This document shows positions 1-8,091 of a stretch of DNA of 21,921 bases, in pieces. The DNA is taken from assembly GCA_031426915.1 (NCBI GenBank), contig JASJPB010000049.1:1-21921 (forward strand). The letters run 5' to 3'. The position numbers were made by a program, and so were the translations under genes. Position 1 is the first letter of the stretch; each line of letters begins with the position of its first letter. The notes below the pieces were generated by a model that was not told where the DNA came from, ran no database searches, and saw only the letters and a program-made list of their open reading frames with translations. This stretch comes from Sulfurimicrobium sp031426915. Lineage in GTDB: Bacteria > Pseudomonadota > Gammaproteobacteria > Burkholderiales > Sulfuricellaceae.

Positions 1-705
1 GGTGGTGATGGCGAAGATGGCCGGGATGGAATCCACCGCGAACACCAGGTCGGACGCCTCGATCAGGATCAGGACCAGGAACAGCGGCGTGAAGTAGCGC
101 ACGCCGTCCTTCATCACGCTGAATTTCTCGCCATGGTGCTCATCGGAAATGCGCAGGTGGCGGCGCGCGAATTTCAGCACCGGGTTCTTGGTCAGATCGG
201 GCTCCTTTTCGGCCATGACCAGCATGCGCATGCCGGTGACGACCAGGAAGAAGCCGAAGATATACAGCACCCAGCTGAATTCCCTTACTACCCAGGCGCC
301 TGCCAGGATCATGATGGCGCGCAGGACGATGGCTCCCAGCACGCCATAGACCAGCACCCGGCGCTGGTATTCGGTGGCGACGTGGAAGGACGAGAAAATC
401 AGCAGGAAGATGAACACGTTGTCCACCGACAGCGATTTTTCGATCAGATAGCCGGTGAGGAATTCCAGCGACTTCTGGTCGGCGATCTCCTGGCCGAGCG
501 TGCCACTCAGGTACCACCACAGGCCGGCGTTGAACAACAGAGCCAGGCTCACCCAGACCAGCGACCAGATGGCCGCCTCTTTGACGCTCACCTTATGCGC
601 CTGCCTGCCGCCGAACACAAACAGATCCAGCGCCAGCATGAACAGCACGAAAACGATGAAAGCGGCCCACATCCAGGGTTCGCCGATGGAGATCGCGTTA
701 TTCAT
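1..705 (-). CDS. terC: TerC/Alx-family integral membrane protein, probable metal (Mn2+-type) exporter, C-terminus outside the window
   Basis: Reading leftwards from the ATG at 705, an open frame of 235 codons runs off the window edge; the family is usually about 320 residues, so roughly the last quarter is missing. Several hydrophobic spans are visible (about 12-32, 46-66, 93-107, 117-139, 146-164, 205-224). The family's acidic membrane motifs are present: E89-K90 and SVDN at 93-96 (Asp95), and EASDLVFAVDSIPA at 216-229 (Asp219, Asp225). Known members such as E. coli Alx and the TerC-like Mee proteins of Bacillus export manganese; others are linked to tellurite resistance. The start lies 5 bp after the stop of the PII-like gene, so the two are very probably co-transcribed with the czc pump genes. 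Family assignment is confident; the transported metal is inference. Confidence 0.93.
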   Translation of the reverse strand, partial: MNNAISIGEPWMWAAFIVFVLFMLALDLFVFGGRQAHKVSVKEAAIWSLVWVSLALLFNAGLWWYLSGTLGQEIADQKSLEFLTGYLIEKSLSVDNVFIFLLIFSSFHVATEYQRRVLVYGVLGAIVLRAIMILAGAWVVREFSWVLYIFGFFLVVTGMRMLVMAEKEPDLTKNPVLKFARRHLRISDEHHGEKFSVMKDGVRYFTPLFLVLILIEASDLVFAVDSIPAIFAITT

Positions 706-710
706 CAGGC

Positions 711-1037
711 TTATGTCTCAGCCTGGCACAGGCGCAGGAACTCGCCCACATCCGTGACCCACAACACGCCGTCCCCCGTCTGGCCGGTATGGGCGTTGTG
801 GTGGATGATGCGCAAGATGTCGGGAACCATCTCGTCGGGCGCGACGATTTCGATGCGCAGCTTTTTGGTGAAATCGGTCAACTCCTCTTTTAGCGTGTCG
901 TGCTGTTCTGCTCCCGCATGGGCGCTGCATCCTTCCACATGGGATATGCTCATGCCGGGAAAACCGGGCAGGATACGAAAAGCGTCGCGGATTTTATGCA
1001 GCCGGGTCGGCCGTATGACGGCTTTGATTTCTTTCAT
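711..1037 (-). CDS. PII-like signal protein of the metal-efflux-associated type
   Basis: A 108-residue protein with the PII (GlnB/GlnK) fold signature: an N-terminal MKEIKAVIRP strand, the core RIEIVAPDEMV at 61-71, and the nucleotide-binding B-loop TGQTGDG at 84-90. The T-loop (about 36-56) is unlike GlnB: the uridylylated Tyr51 region is replaced by a polar stretch with Cys37, His40 and His46. This suggests it is not a nitrogen sensor controlled by GlnD. A PII subgroup (PII-NG) is known beside heavy-metal RND pump genes and fits this context. The gene starts 10 bp after the czcA stop with a GGAG ribosome site (1043-1046 on the complement) and ends 5 bp before terC. Role inferred: sensing metal or adenylate state and modulating one of the flanking transporters. 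Confidence 0.88.
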   Translation of the reverse strand: MKEIKAVIRPTRLHKIRDAFRILPGFPGMSISHVEGCSAHAGAEQHDTLKEELTDFTKKLRIEIVAPDEMVPDILRIIHHNAHTGQTGDGVLWVTDVGEFLRLCQAET

Positions 1038-1047
1038 GGGGTTTCTC

Positions 1048-4000
1048 CTATGCCTCGACGGGCTTTTCCTCGAACCATTTATACAGCGTCGGCAGCACCA
1101 CCAGCGTGAGCAGGGTGGAGGTAATCAGCCCGCCGATCACCACGATCGCCAATGGCCGCTGCACCTCCGACCCCGGCCCGCTGGCAAACAGCATGGGGAT
1201 CAGGCCCAGCATCGCCACGGTGGCGGTCATCAGCACCGGGCGGAAGCGCTGCTTGCAGCCCTGTACCACCGCGTCGGCCTGACTCAAGCCTTCATTGCGC
1301 AGGCTGCGGATATAGGATACCAGCACCACGCCGTTTAGCACCGCAATCCCCCACAGGGCGATGAAGCCCACCGAGGCCGGCACCGATAAATATTCGCCGG
1401 TGATGAACAGGGCCACCACGCCGCCGATCGAAGCGAAGGGCAGCACCAGGATGATCAGCGCGGCGTAGCGCAGCGAGCCGAATAGCAAGAACAGCAAAAA
1501 GAAAATCGCCGCGACAGTCACCGGTACGATGATCTTCAGGTGGCCCATCGCCCGTTCCATATTCTGGAACTGGCCGCCCCACTCCAGATAGTAGCCCTCC
1601 GGCAGCTTGATCTTGCTGTCCACCGCCAGTTGCAACTCGGTGACGAAGCTGCCGAGGTCGCGGTCCTTCACATTCACCCCCACCACGATACGGCGCTTGG
1701 CTTTCTCGCGGCTGATCTGGGCCGGCCCGTCCACGACGCGGATGTGCGCCAGATTTTCCAGCGCCACCAAGGCGCCGTTGGGCGAGCTGACCAGCAGGCT
1801 GCGTATGGTTTCCACGTCGCCGCGGAATTTCTCCGGCAGGCGCACCACCGCGCCGAAGCGGCGCTCGCCCTCGTAGATCTCGGTGGCGGTCCGTCCACCG
1901 ATGGCGGCCTCGATCACGTCGTGGATGTCCGACACGTTGAGGCCGTGGCGGGCGATGGCCTGGCGGTCGATGTCGATGGACAGGTACTGCTGCCCGGTAA
2001 CCCGTTCCACCTTCAGGTCCTGCGCGCCCTTGACGCCAGCGGCCACCTTGGCGATGGCGTCGGCCTTCTGCTTGAGCAAATCCATGTCGTCGCCGAACAG
2101 CTTGATCGCCACGTCCGAGCGCACCCCTGTGACCATCTCGTCGACCCGGTCAGAGATCGGCTGCGCCATGACGATCTGCACCCCCGGCAAGGTCATCAGT
2201 TTTTCCCTGATGCCTGCGGCGATGTCGTCCTGGGTCCAGCCCTTGGGCCATTCGCTACGCGGCTTGAGGCTGACGATGGGGGTGGACTCGTTCTGCCCCT
2301 GCGCATCGGCGGGGCTTTCGCCGCGCCCGACGCCGGAGATGGCGGACTTCACCCCGGGCACCTGCATCACCAGGCGCATCGCCTCCATTTCCAGCTTGAT
2401 CGATTCCTCCAGCGAGATGTTGGGCACGCGGTTGATGCCGGGCACGATCGAGCCTTCCTTCATCTCGGGAATGAAGGCCGTACCGAGGAAGGGCAGCAGC
2501 AGGATGGCGCCGACGAACACCGCGGCTGCGGCGAGGATGGTCTTCCTGCCATTGGCCAGGGTCCAGGCTAGCAGCCGCAGGTAGGGCTTCTTGGCCAAGG
2601 CGACCAGGCGGGTGTCGTGCTCGTCCTTGCCCACCAGCAGGTAGGAGCACAGCACCGGGGTGAGGGTGAGCGCCAGGACCAGCGAGACGAACAGCGCGAT
2701 GGCGATGGTGAAGGCGAGCGGGGCGAACATCTTGCCCTCCATGCCTTGCAGGGTCATCAGCGGCAGGAACACCAGGATGATGATGGAAACGCCGAAGATC
2801 ACCGGCGTGCCCACTTCAGCTGCGGCATCCAGCACCACCCGCACCCGGCTCATCCCCCTGCCCTTGTTCTCGGCCAGGCGCTGGAAGGTGTTCTCCACCA
2901 CCACCACCGAGCCGTCCACGATCAGGCCGGTGGCGATGGCCAAGCCTCCCAGCGACATCAGGTTGGCGGACAGACCGTAATGGTTCATCACCATGAAGGT
3001 GATGAGCGGCGTCAGCACCAGAGACGCGACCACGACCAGGGACGAGCGCACGTCGCCGAGGAACAGGAACAGCACGATGATCACCAGCACCACGCCCTCG
3101 ATCAACACCTTCACCACGGTTTCGAGCGCGGCATCCACCAGCTCGCTGCGGTCATAGTAGGGGGCGATCTTGAGGCCGTCGGGCAGCATGCCCTTGTCGT
3201 TGATCTCCGCCACCCGTTCCTTGATGCGCGACACCACCTCCTTGGCGTTGCCGGCGCGGATCATCATCACGATGCCGCCCACCGATTCGGTGACCCCATT
3301 CTTCAGCAACGCGCCATAGCGCACCTCGTGGCCGATGGTGACTTCGGCCACGTCGCGTATCAGCACCGGCACCCCGTCCTGCTCCTTGAGCACAATGCTG
3401 CGGATGTCGTCGAGATCCTTGACCAGGCCGATGCCTCGGATCAGGTATTGCTCGGCATAGTGCGGCAGCACGCCGCCGCCGGAGTTGGCGTTGTTGCGGG
3501 CCAGCGCCTGGTAGACGTCCTGCAGCGTGACCTTGTAGTGGCGCATCCGGTCGGGGTTGACCAGCGCCTGGTACTGTTTGACGTAGCCGCCCTGGGAGTT
3601 GATCTCGGCCACGCCGGGGATGCCGCGCAGCAGCGGGCGCACTACCCAGTCCTGGGCGATGCGGCGCTGGGTCAGCTCTTCCTGGCTAAGCACGCGTGCG
3701 CCATCGTCCGGCCGTTCCAGTGTGTACTGGTACACCTCTCCCAGCCCGGTGGAAAGCGGACCCAGCGTCGGCACCACCCCCTGCGGCATGCGCCCGGCCA
3801 CCTCGATCAGCCTTTCCATCACCAGCTGGCGCGCAAAATAGACATCGGTGGCGTCGGTGAACACCAGCGTGATCAGCGACAGGCCCGGCTTGTTGAGCGA
3901 GCGCATCTCCTCCAGCCCCGGCAGGCCGGTCATGGCCATTTCCAGCGGCACGGTGACGAAGCGTTCGACTTCCTCGGGCGAGCGGCCGCGGGCCTCGGTG

Positions 4001-4149
4001 GCGATTTGCACCTGGACATTGGTGACATCCGGGAAGGCGTCCACCGACAACTTGCGTGTTGCGTCCAGTCCGAACGCCACCAGGCATACCGCCACTACCG
4101 CCAGCACCAGGCGCTGCTTGAGTGCCGCGCGTATCAATGATTCCAGCAT
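1048..4149 (-). CDS. czcA: CzcA/CusA-type heavy-metal efflux RND inner-membrane pump
   Basis: A full-length 1033-residue RND permease of the heavy-metal-efflux (HME) class. It begins MLESLIRAALKQRL followed by TM1, then the family motif DAFPDVTNVQVQ in the first periplasmic loop. It has the two-fold repeated layout of twelve TM segments and two large periplasmic loops. It would trade protons for metal ions, moving them from periplasm or cytoplasm through CzcB to CzcC. The TM4 proton-relay motif reads ATGLIVDGSVVVVEN: Asp412 and Glu419 match CzcA Asp408 and Glu415, but the position of CzcA Asp402 is Ala406, so it is not a classic Zn/Co/Cd-type motif. A GGAAA ribosome-site-like stretch precedes the ATG. 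The metal specificity cannot be read from the sequence. Confidence 0.95.
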   Translation of the reverse strand: MLESLIRAALKQRLVLAVVAVCLVAFGLDATRKLSVDAFPDVTNVQVQIATEARGRSPEEVERFVTVPLEMAMTGLPGLEEMRSLNKPGLSLITLVFTDATDVYFARQLVMERLIEVAGRMPQGVVPTLGPLSTGLGEVYQYTLERPDDGARVLSQEELTQRRIAQDWVVRPLLRGIPGVAEINSQGGYVKQYQALVNPDRMRHYKVTLQDVYQALARNNANSGGGVLPHYAEQYLIRGIGLVKDLDDIRSIVLKEQDGVPVLIRDVAEVTIGHEVRYGALLKNGVTESVGGIVMMIRAGNAKEVVSRIKERVAEINDKGMLPDGLKIAPYYDRSELVDAALETVVKVLIEGVVLVIIVLFLFLGDVRSSLVVVASLVLTPLITFMVMNHYGLSANLMSLGGLAIATGLIVDGSVVVVENTFQRLAENKGRGMSRVRVVLDAAAEVGTPVIFGVSIIILVFLPLMTLQGMEGKMFAPLAFTIAIALFVSLVLALTLTPVLCSYLLVGKDEHDTRLVALAKKPYLRLLAWTLANGRKTILAAAAVFVGAILLLPFLGTAFIPEMKEGSIVPGINRVPNISLEESIKLEMEAMRLVMQVPGVKSAISGVGRGESPADAQGQNESTPIVSLKPRSEWPKGWTQDDIAAGIREKLMTLPGVQIVMAQPISDRVDEMVTGVRSDVAIKLFGDDMDLLKQKADAIAKVAAGVKGAQDLKVERVTGQQYLSIDIDRQAIARHGLNVSDIHDVIEAAIGGRTATEIYEGERRFGAVVRLPEKFRGDVETIRSLLVSSPNGALVALENLAHIRVVDGPAQISREKAKRRIVVGVNVKDRDLGSFVTELQLAVDSKIKLPEGYYLEWGGQFQNMERAMGHLKIIVPVTVAAIFFLLFLLFGSLRYAALIILVLPFASIGGVVALFITGEYLSVPASVGFIALWGIAVLNGVVLVSYIRSLRNEGLSQADAVVQGCKQRFRPVLMTATVAMLGLIPMLFASGPGSEVQRPLAIVVIGGLITSTLLTLVVLPTLYKWFEEKPVEA

Positions 4150-4193
4150 GTTGTTTCCATTTTCATCTGAAAAGCGATTAACCTAAATTCCTC

Positions 4194-4283
4194 ACCGCAG
4201 AGGCGCAAAGGGAAGTCCGGTAGAGCAAAGCCCATCCGGTTTTGACGCTTTGGTTTTTCTCAGCGCCTTTGCGCCTCTGCGGT
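4194..4283. repeat. 18-bp perfect inverted repeat between czcB and czcA
   Basis: ACCGCAGAGGCGCAAAGG at 4194-4211 is repeated as its exact reverse complement at 4266-4283, with 54 bp between. It lies in the 162-bp gap between czcB and czcA, the only wide gap in an otherwise tightly packed operon. It resembles the short 'cgcagaggcgcaaag' palindromic repeats dispersed in many environmental proteobacteria (from memory). In the czc transcript it would form a stem that could reduce read-through or stabilise the upstream czcCB mRNA. There is no T-run typical of a terminator. Confidence 0.75.
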
Positions 4284-4311
4284 AAATCTTTTGAATTGAA
4301 TCAAACTAGGG

Positions 4312-5460
4312 TTACCCCTCCAGCTCCTTGCGCTTGCGCTCGTTATTGAGGTGGAATGCACCCTCGGTGACGATGCGTTCGCCGCCTTTCAATCCCGCTT
4401 GAACCGGGACATAGCCATTGCTTTCCTGGCCCAGGGTCACGGGACGTAACTGGAAGCGTGTGCCATCCAGCTGGACAAAGACATGATCCTTGTTGTCCTC
4501 GCGCACCACGGCTGTGGCCGGAACCAGCAGGCGGCGCTGCGGCGCGCCCTGAATCAGCATGGAGGCGAGCATTTCCGGCTTGAGCGTGCGCTCGGGATTT
4601 TCCACATCCATGCGTACCGTTACCGTGCGCCGGTCCGGATTGACGGTGTCGGCAACGTATATCAGCCGGCCCTCAATACGTTTTCCGTTCAAGGCCGGAA
4701 TCTCTGCCTGAGCTGCTTCGCCCTTCTTCACCAGTGCAGCCTGCTGTTCAGGCACTTCGGCCACCAGCCACACATGCGACAGGTCGGCTACGGTAAAGAG
4801 TGCATCCGCCGGTTGCACCACCTGACCTGGTGTCACCTTGCGTTCGATGACTATCCCATCCAGCGTTGCTGTGATCGAAGACAGGGAATGCACGGTGCGG
4901 GTCGTCGCCAGCTTGGCCATGGCGCTCTCGGTCATGCCCAGCACGCCGAGTTGGCCGTGTGATGCCTGCAATTCAGCCTGGGCCTGGGCCAGTTCACTTT
5001 CGCGTTTCTGCAACTCGGCGGCGCCGATCACATCGGCAGCGAACAGCAGCATGGCGCGATCCACCGCGCGGCGCTGCAATTCCGCCTGGGACAGCGCCTT
5101 TAGGTAGGCCAGTTGGGCGGCGGACAGCTCGGTACTATGGAGCGTGGCGAGTGCCTCGCCGCGCTCCACGCGCTGGCCGAGGGTGGCATGAATCTGGGTC
5201 ACGCGTCCGGTCACGGCGGCGCCGATGCGCGCCACCCGTTGCTCGTCGACTTCGATCCGGGCAGGCACGCGCAGGGTTTCGATTGTCTCGCCCTCGCCGG
5301 CAGGAGTGATTTTCAGGCGCTGGATAAAGTCAGGCTGCACCGTCACCAGTGTAGGGTCGGTGGGAACCGCAGCGGCGGCGGGAGCTTCCTTGCCCTTGCA
5401 TCCGCTCAAGGCAGCGGCAAACAACATGGCAAAAAGAATGGGGAACAGCGGGCGCTTCAT
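4312..5460 (-). CDS. czcB: CzcB-type periplasmic adaptor of a heavy-metal RND efflux system, lipoprotein
   Basis: A 382-residue membrane-fusion protein linking the RND pump to the outer-membrane channel. The N-terminus is a lipoprotein signal with lipobox LSGC (Cys21), so the mature protein is likely anchored to the inner membrane by lipid. Domain order: barrel/lipoyl half with IGAAVTGRVTQIHATLGQRV near 80-100; a helical hairpin rich in Ala, Gln and Glu (about 115-175); the second lipoyl half with DGIVIERKVTPGQVV; a beta-barrel with LSHVWLVAEVPE; and a C-terminal membrane-proximal domain ending NNERKRKELEG. No His-rich metal-binding extension is seen. Its ATG overlaps the czcC stop codon (ATGA at 5457-5460), indicating translational coupling. 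Confidence 0.94.
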   Translation of the reverse strand: MKRPLFPILFAMLFAAALSGCKGKEAPAAAAVPTDPTLVTVQPDFIQRLKITPAGEGETIETLRVPARIEVDEQRVARIGAAVTGRVTQIHATLGQRVERGEALATLHSTELSAAQLAYLKALSQAELQRRAVDRAMLLFAADVIGAAELQKRESELAQAQAELQASHGQLGVLGMTESAMAKLATTRTVHSLSSITATLDGIVIERKVTPGQVVQPADALFTVADLSHVWLVAEVPEQQAALVKKGEAAQAEIPALNGKRIEGRLIYVADTVNPDRRTVTVRMDVENPERTLKPEMLASMLIQGAPQRRLLVPATAVVREDNKDHVFVQLDGTRFQLRPVTLGQESNGYVPVQAGLKGGERIVTEGAFHLNNERKRKELEG

Positions 5461-6731
5461 GGTTTTTCTCCGGCAATGGTGGTGGCACGCAGCCGCTCGA
5501 TCTCGATCAGCGCAGCTTGCAGTTCATAACGGGCGTTGAGGAAGTCCACACGCGTGGTACGCAGCACGCGCTGGGCATCGAGGTAATCGAGAATGCCGCG
5601 TTCGCCGAAGCGGTAGGCTGCCTCGGCCACCTTCATGGCATTTTCCGCCTCCTTGATCAGGCCGGATTCGAATGTCCGCACCTGGTGCTTGGCGATCTGG
5701 TAGCGGCTGTAAGCCTGATCCAGTTCAGCCAGCAGGCCAAGATGGACCTGTCGTGCTTCAGCCTCAGCCCGGTGCAGTCTGGCCACGGCCTCGCCGATAG
5801 GTCCCTCGCGGCGGTTCCACAATGGCAGCGGCAGAGCCACACCAACGCGCCACTGGTTCATGTCCGGATCGCGCTCGGCGCTTAACTTGAGCATGGGCTG
5901 CGGCATGCGCGAGGCACGTTCCAGTTCCACTTGCGCCTGGGCGCGATGCGTCTCGGCCTCGGCAACCTTGAGCAGAGGCTGACGCGCCAGCAAATCCCGA
6001 CGCAGCTCATCCAGCTCCGGCAGATCGGTCGCCAATTGCGGTTCGCTGGCCACTTCAAAACCATCCGCCAGTGCCGCAAGCGGTGCGCCTATCAGTGCCC
6101 GCAGGCGGTCGCGAGCCTGAGTCACGCGCAGCTCGGCGCTCTTGGCGGCGCTTTCCGCTGCCAGCGCTTCGGCTGCTGACTTCACCAGTTCGTAGCGCGG
6201 GGATTCGCCGACTTCCACCTTGATTTTGACCCGGTTGCGGATCAGCAGCAGCAGGGCGTGGTTTTCCGCGGCAAGGCCGGCCTCTTCCTGTCGCCGCAGT
6301 ACGTCGAAAAAAGCCTGCTTCACAGCGCTGTGCTGGTTGAGTTGCGCATCCCCCAGCGCCGCCATGCCGGAAACGATGCCGGCTTCAGCACCTTGCCGTC
6401 GTGCGGCGCGCAGGGAAGACAGTTCGAATTGCTGGGACAATCCCAGCAATTCATTGCGCCCACTCGCCCCACCATTCTGGCGCGGACGCGAGATGCCGGA
6501 GGCAAGCTCCATCTCGGGGTTGGGATAGGCAAGCGCCGTGTTCAAGGCCGCCTGCGCGCCTTGCTCGCGGGCTTCCGCAGCGGCCAGTGCCGGGCTGTGC
6601 GCAGAAGCGAGGCGCAAGGCTTCGTTCAGGGTGAGCGGTGCCGCCTCGGCCATGGGCGCGGCAATCATCGCAAACAGCAGAAACCAGGAGTGGCTTGCTG
6701 GAAAAGGCAGGTATGGAGAGTGTGATGTCAT
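5457..6731 (-). CDS. czcC: CzcC-type outer-membrane channel (TolC family) of the metal RND system
   Basis: An outer-membrane efflux protein of 424 residues from the ATG at 6731. The frame is open upstream to a TTG at 6770, but that start lacks a ribosome site; the ATG gives a normal signal peptide ending near AEA before APLTLNEAL. The mature part shows the OEP layout: LTLNEALRLASAHSPALAAAEA at the start, long Ala/Gln/Glu-rich helices in duplicate, NPEMELASG in the first half and VALPLPLWNRREG in the second, and a C-terminal GERGILDYLDAQRVL segment typical of the family. It is the first gene of the leftward operon, so the operon promoter should lie at 6732-7110. Confident for the family; the substrate is inferred from the czcA neighbour. 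Confidence 0.93.
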   Translation of the reverse strand: MTSHSPYLPFPASHSWFLLFAMIAAPMAEAAPLTLNEALRLASAHSPALAAAEAREQGAQAALNTALAYPNPEMELASGISRPRQNGGASGRNELLGLSQQFELSSLRAARRQGAEAGIVSGMAALGDAQLNQHSAVKQAFFDVLRRQEEAGLAAENHALLLLIRNRVKIKVEVGESPRYELVKSAAEALAAESAAKSAELRVTQARDRLRALIGAPLAALADGFEVASEPQLATDLPELDELRRDLLARQPLLKVAEAETHRAQAQVELERASRMPQPMLKLSAERDPDMNQWRVGVALPLPLWNRREGPIGEAVARLHRAEAEARQVHLGLLAELDQAYSRYQIAKHQVRTFESGLIKEAENAMKVAEAAYRFGERGILDYLDAQRVLRTTRVDFLNARYELQAALIEIERLRATTIAGEKP

Positions 6732-7110
6732 GTTCAGATAACTCAGGTTAAGAGCAATACAGCCTTGCAACCGGCACCAATTTGTTCATGGAGTAAGCAC
6801 GGCCAGTCCAGGCTGGTGCGGTCGTGAGCCATGGCAGCGCATGAATTGCAGCATTGAAAAGACCAGATGTAGCAGTGGAGACAAAAAACATGAAAAATAT
6901 TCCGCCATATCAAATAATTATATAAATTCCATGCGGAAACACGGAAATGAATGGCAATCCCTGCAACGAACTTGCAGCAAGAATTGGTCCAATGATTTCA
7001 GAGAAAAATATGAGGCTGGCCGAATCATAAAGGTCGGCCTGCACTATCCATGCTGGCGTCTCACGCGCCGCCCCGGATAACAATCGGGGCCAGCTGCCAG
7101 GCAGCCAGGT
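6732..7110. other. AT-richer non-coding gap between htpX and czcC; likely czc operon promoter region
   Basis: About 380 bp with no convincing gene; the part near 6840-7030 is clearly poorer in GC than the flanking genes. It contains several small dyads: CTGCAA/TTGCAG (6961-6966/6972-6977), the 11-bp palindrome ATTGGTCCAAT (6983-6993), GGCCGA/TCGGCC (7018-7023/7034-7039) and GCCCCG/CGGGGC (7070-7075/7085-7090). A plus-strand frame at 6841-7080 could encode 79 residues, but it has no ribosome site or recognisable family. The gap must carry the end of the htpX transcript and the start of czcCBA. I could not identify a clear -35/-10 pair. Confidence 0.5.
7070..7090 (-). terminator. Possible htpX transcript-end hairpin
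   Basis: A 6-bp GC stem (GCCCCG/CGGGGC) with a 9-nt loop lies 20 bp beyond the htpX stop codon in the direction of htpX transcription. No T-tract follows on that strand, so it is at best a weak or factor-assisted terminator. Confidence 0.25.
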
Positions 7111-7983
7111 TTACAGTTTTAGCGCCGCAATGCGCTCGTCCAGCGGCGGATGGGTCATGAACAGGCGTTTCAGGCCCGATGCCACTCCGCCTGAAATGCC
7201 GAATGCGGCCATCTTTTCCGGCAGCGGCGCCGGCTCGTGCTGGGCTTTGAGGCGCTCCAGCGCGGCGATCATGGCACCTTTTCCAGCCAGTGCCGCGCCG
7301 CCCGAGTCGGCGATGAATTCGCGCCGGCGCGAGAACCACATGACAATGATCGAGGCAAGGATGCCCAGCACCATCTCGGCGATGATCATGGTGATGAAAT
7401 AAGCCGGGCCGGTGCCGCGCTCTGTCTTGAACACCACCTTGTCCACCAGGTAGCCGATGACGCGGGACAGGAACATCACGAAGGTGTTGACCACGCCCTG
7501 GATCAGCGCCAAGGTCACCATGTCGCCGTTGGCAACGTGGGAAATTTCGTGCCCCAGTACCGCTTCCGTTTCGGCCTTGGTCATGGCTTGCAGCAGACCG
7601 GTTGACACCGCCACCAGCGCATTGTTCTTGCTCATGCCGGTGGCGAAGGCGTTGACGTCGGGCGAGTCGAAAATCGCCACTTCCGGCATGCCGATGCCGG
7701 CGATCTGCGCCTGACGCCGCACGGTTTCCACCAGCCATGCCTCGCCGGGGGTTTCCGGCGTTTCGATGACCCGGGCGCCGACCATGCGCTTGGCGCTCCA
7801 CTTGGAGATGGCGAGCGAGATGAAGGAGCCGCCCATGCCCATCACGGCGGCGAAGATCAGCAGGCTGCCGAGGTTCAGGCCAGCCTCGTTAAGATAAGGC
7901 TCCACCCCGAGGATCTTCATGGTGAGCGAGAGCACCAGCACGATGGCCAGGTTGGTGGCGAGGAACAGGATAATGCGCTTCAT
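7111..7983 (-). CDS. htpX: HtpX membrane zinc metalloprotease
   Basis: A 290-residue M48-family protease, close to the 293 residues of E. coli HtpX. It has two N-terminal TM segments (about 4-26 and 39-59), the zinc motif HEISH at 145-149 with catalytic Glu146, two further hydrophobic segments (about 158-180 and 197-216), and the third zinc ligand Glu222 in REFIADSGGAAL. The C-terminus has the family's HPPLDERIAAL. HtpX cleaves damaged inner-membrane proteins on the cytoplasmic side and acts alongside FtsH. A strong AGGAG ribosome site precedes the ATG. It is divergent from nhaR and in the same direction as the downstream czc genes, though separated from them by about 380 bp. Confidence 0.97.
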   Translation of the reverse strand: MKRIILFLATNLAIVLVLSLTMKILGVEPYLNEAGLNLGSLLIFAAVMGMGGSFISLAISKWSAKRMVGARVIETPETPGEAWLVETVRRQAQIAGIGMPEVAIFDSPDVNAFATGMSKNNALVAVSTGLLQAMTKAETEAVLGHEISHVANGDMVTLALIQGVVNTFVMFLSRVIGYLVDKVVFKTERGTGPAYFITMIIAEMVLGILASIIVMWFSRRREFIADSGGAALAGKGAMIAALERLKAQHEPAPLPEKMAAFGISGGVASGLKRLFMTHPPLDERIAALKL

Positions 7984-8091
7984 GATTCAGTCTCCTGAAA
8001 ACAAACAGGAATGCAGTGTAGCGATCATTCATGTTTCTATAAAGTCGAATATAATTGACGTTTCATTCGGTTTATACGAAACTCAAAAGTA
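7984..8091. promoter_or_regulatory. Divergent htpX/nhaR control region with candidate LysR-type dyads
   Basis: This 108-bp gap must hold both divergent promoters. Close to nhaR lies the dyad GTTTC-N13-GAAAC (8060-8064/8078-8082), and next to it the imperfect palindrome GTCGAATATAATTGAC (8044-8059). LysR-type regulators commonly bind such dyads beside their own start and control the divergent gene. A TTGACG at 8055-8060 resembles a -35 box, but no -10 box is correctly spaced on that strand. On the htpX side, TATAGA- and TATATT-like sequences are possible -10 boxes. Binding by NhaR is inference. Confidence 0.4.

Noticed and set aside
2617..4140. Long plus-strand open frame (507 codons) opposite czcA
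   Set aside because: Its product is His/Gln/Arg-rich low-complexity sequence, typical of the antisense of a GC-rich gene; czcA on the other strand has clear family motifs.
6841..7080. 79-codon plus-strand frame upstream of czcC
   Set aside because: No ribosome site, no recognisable domain, and it lies in an AT-rich intergenic stretch; more likely chance.
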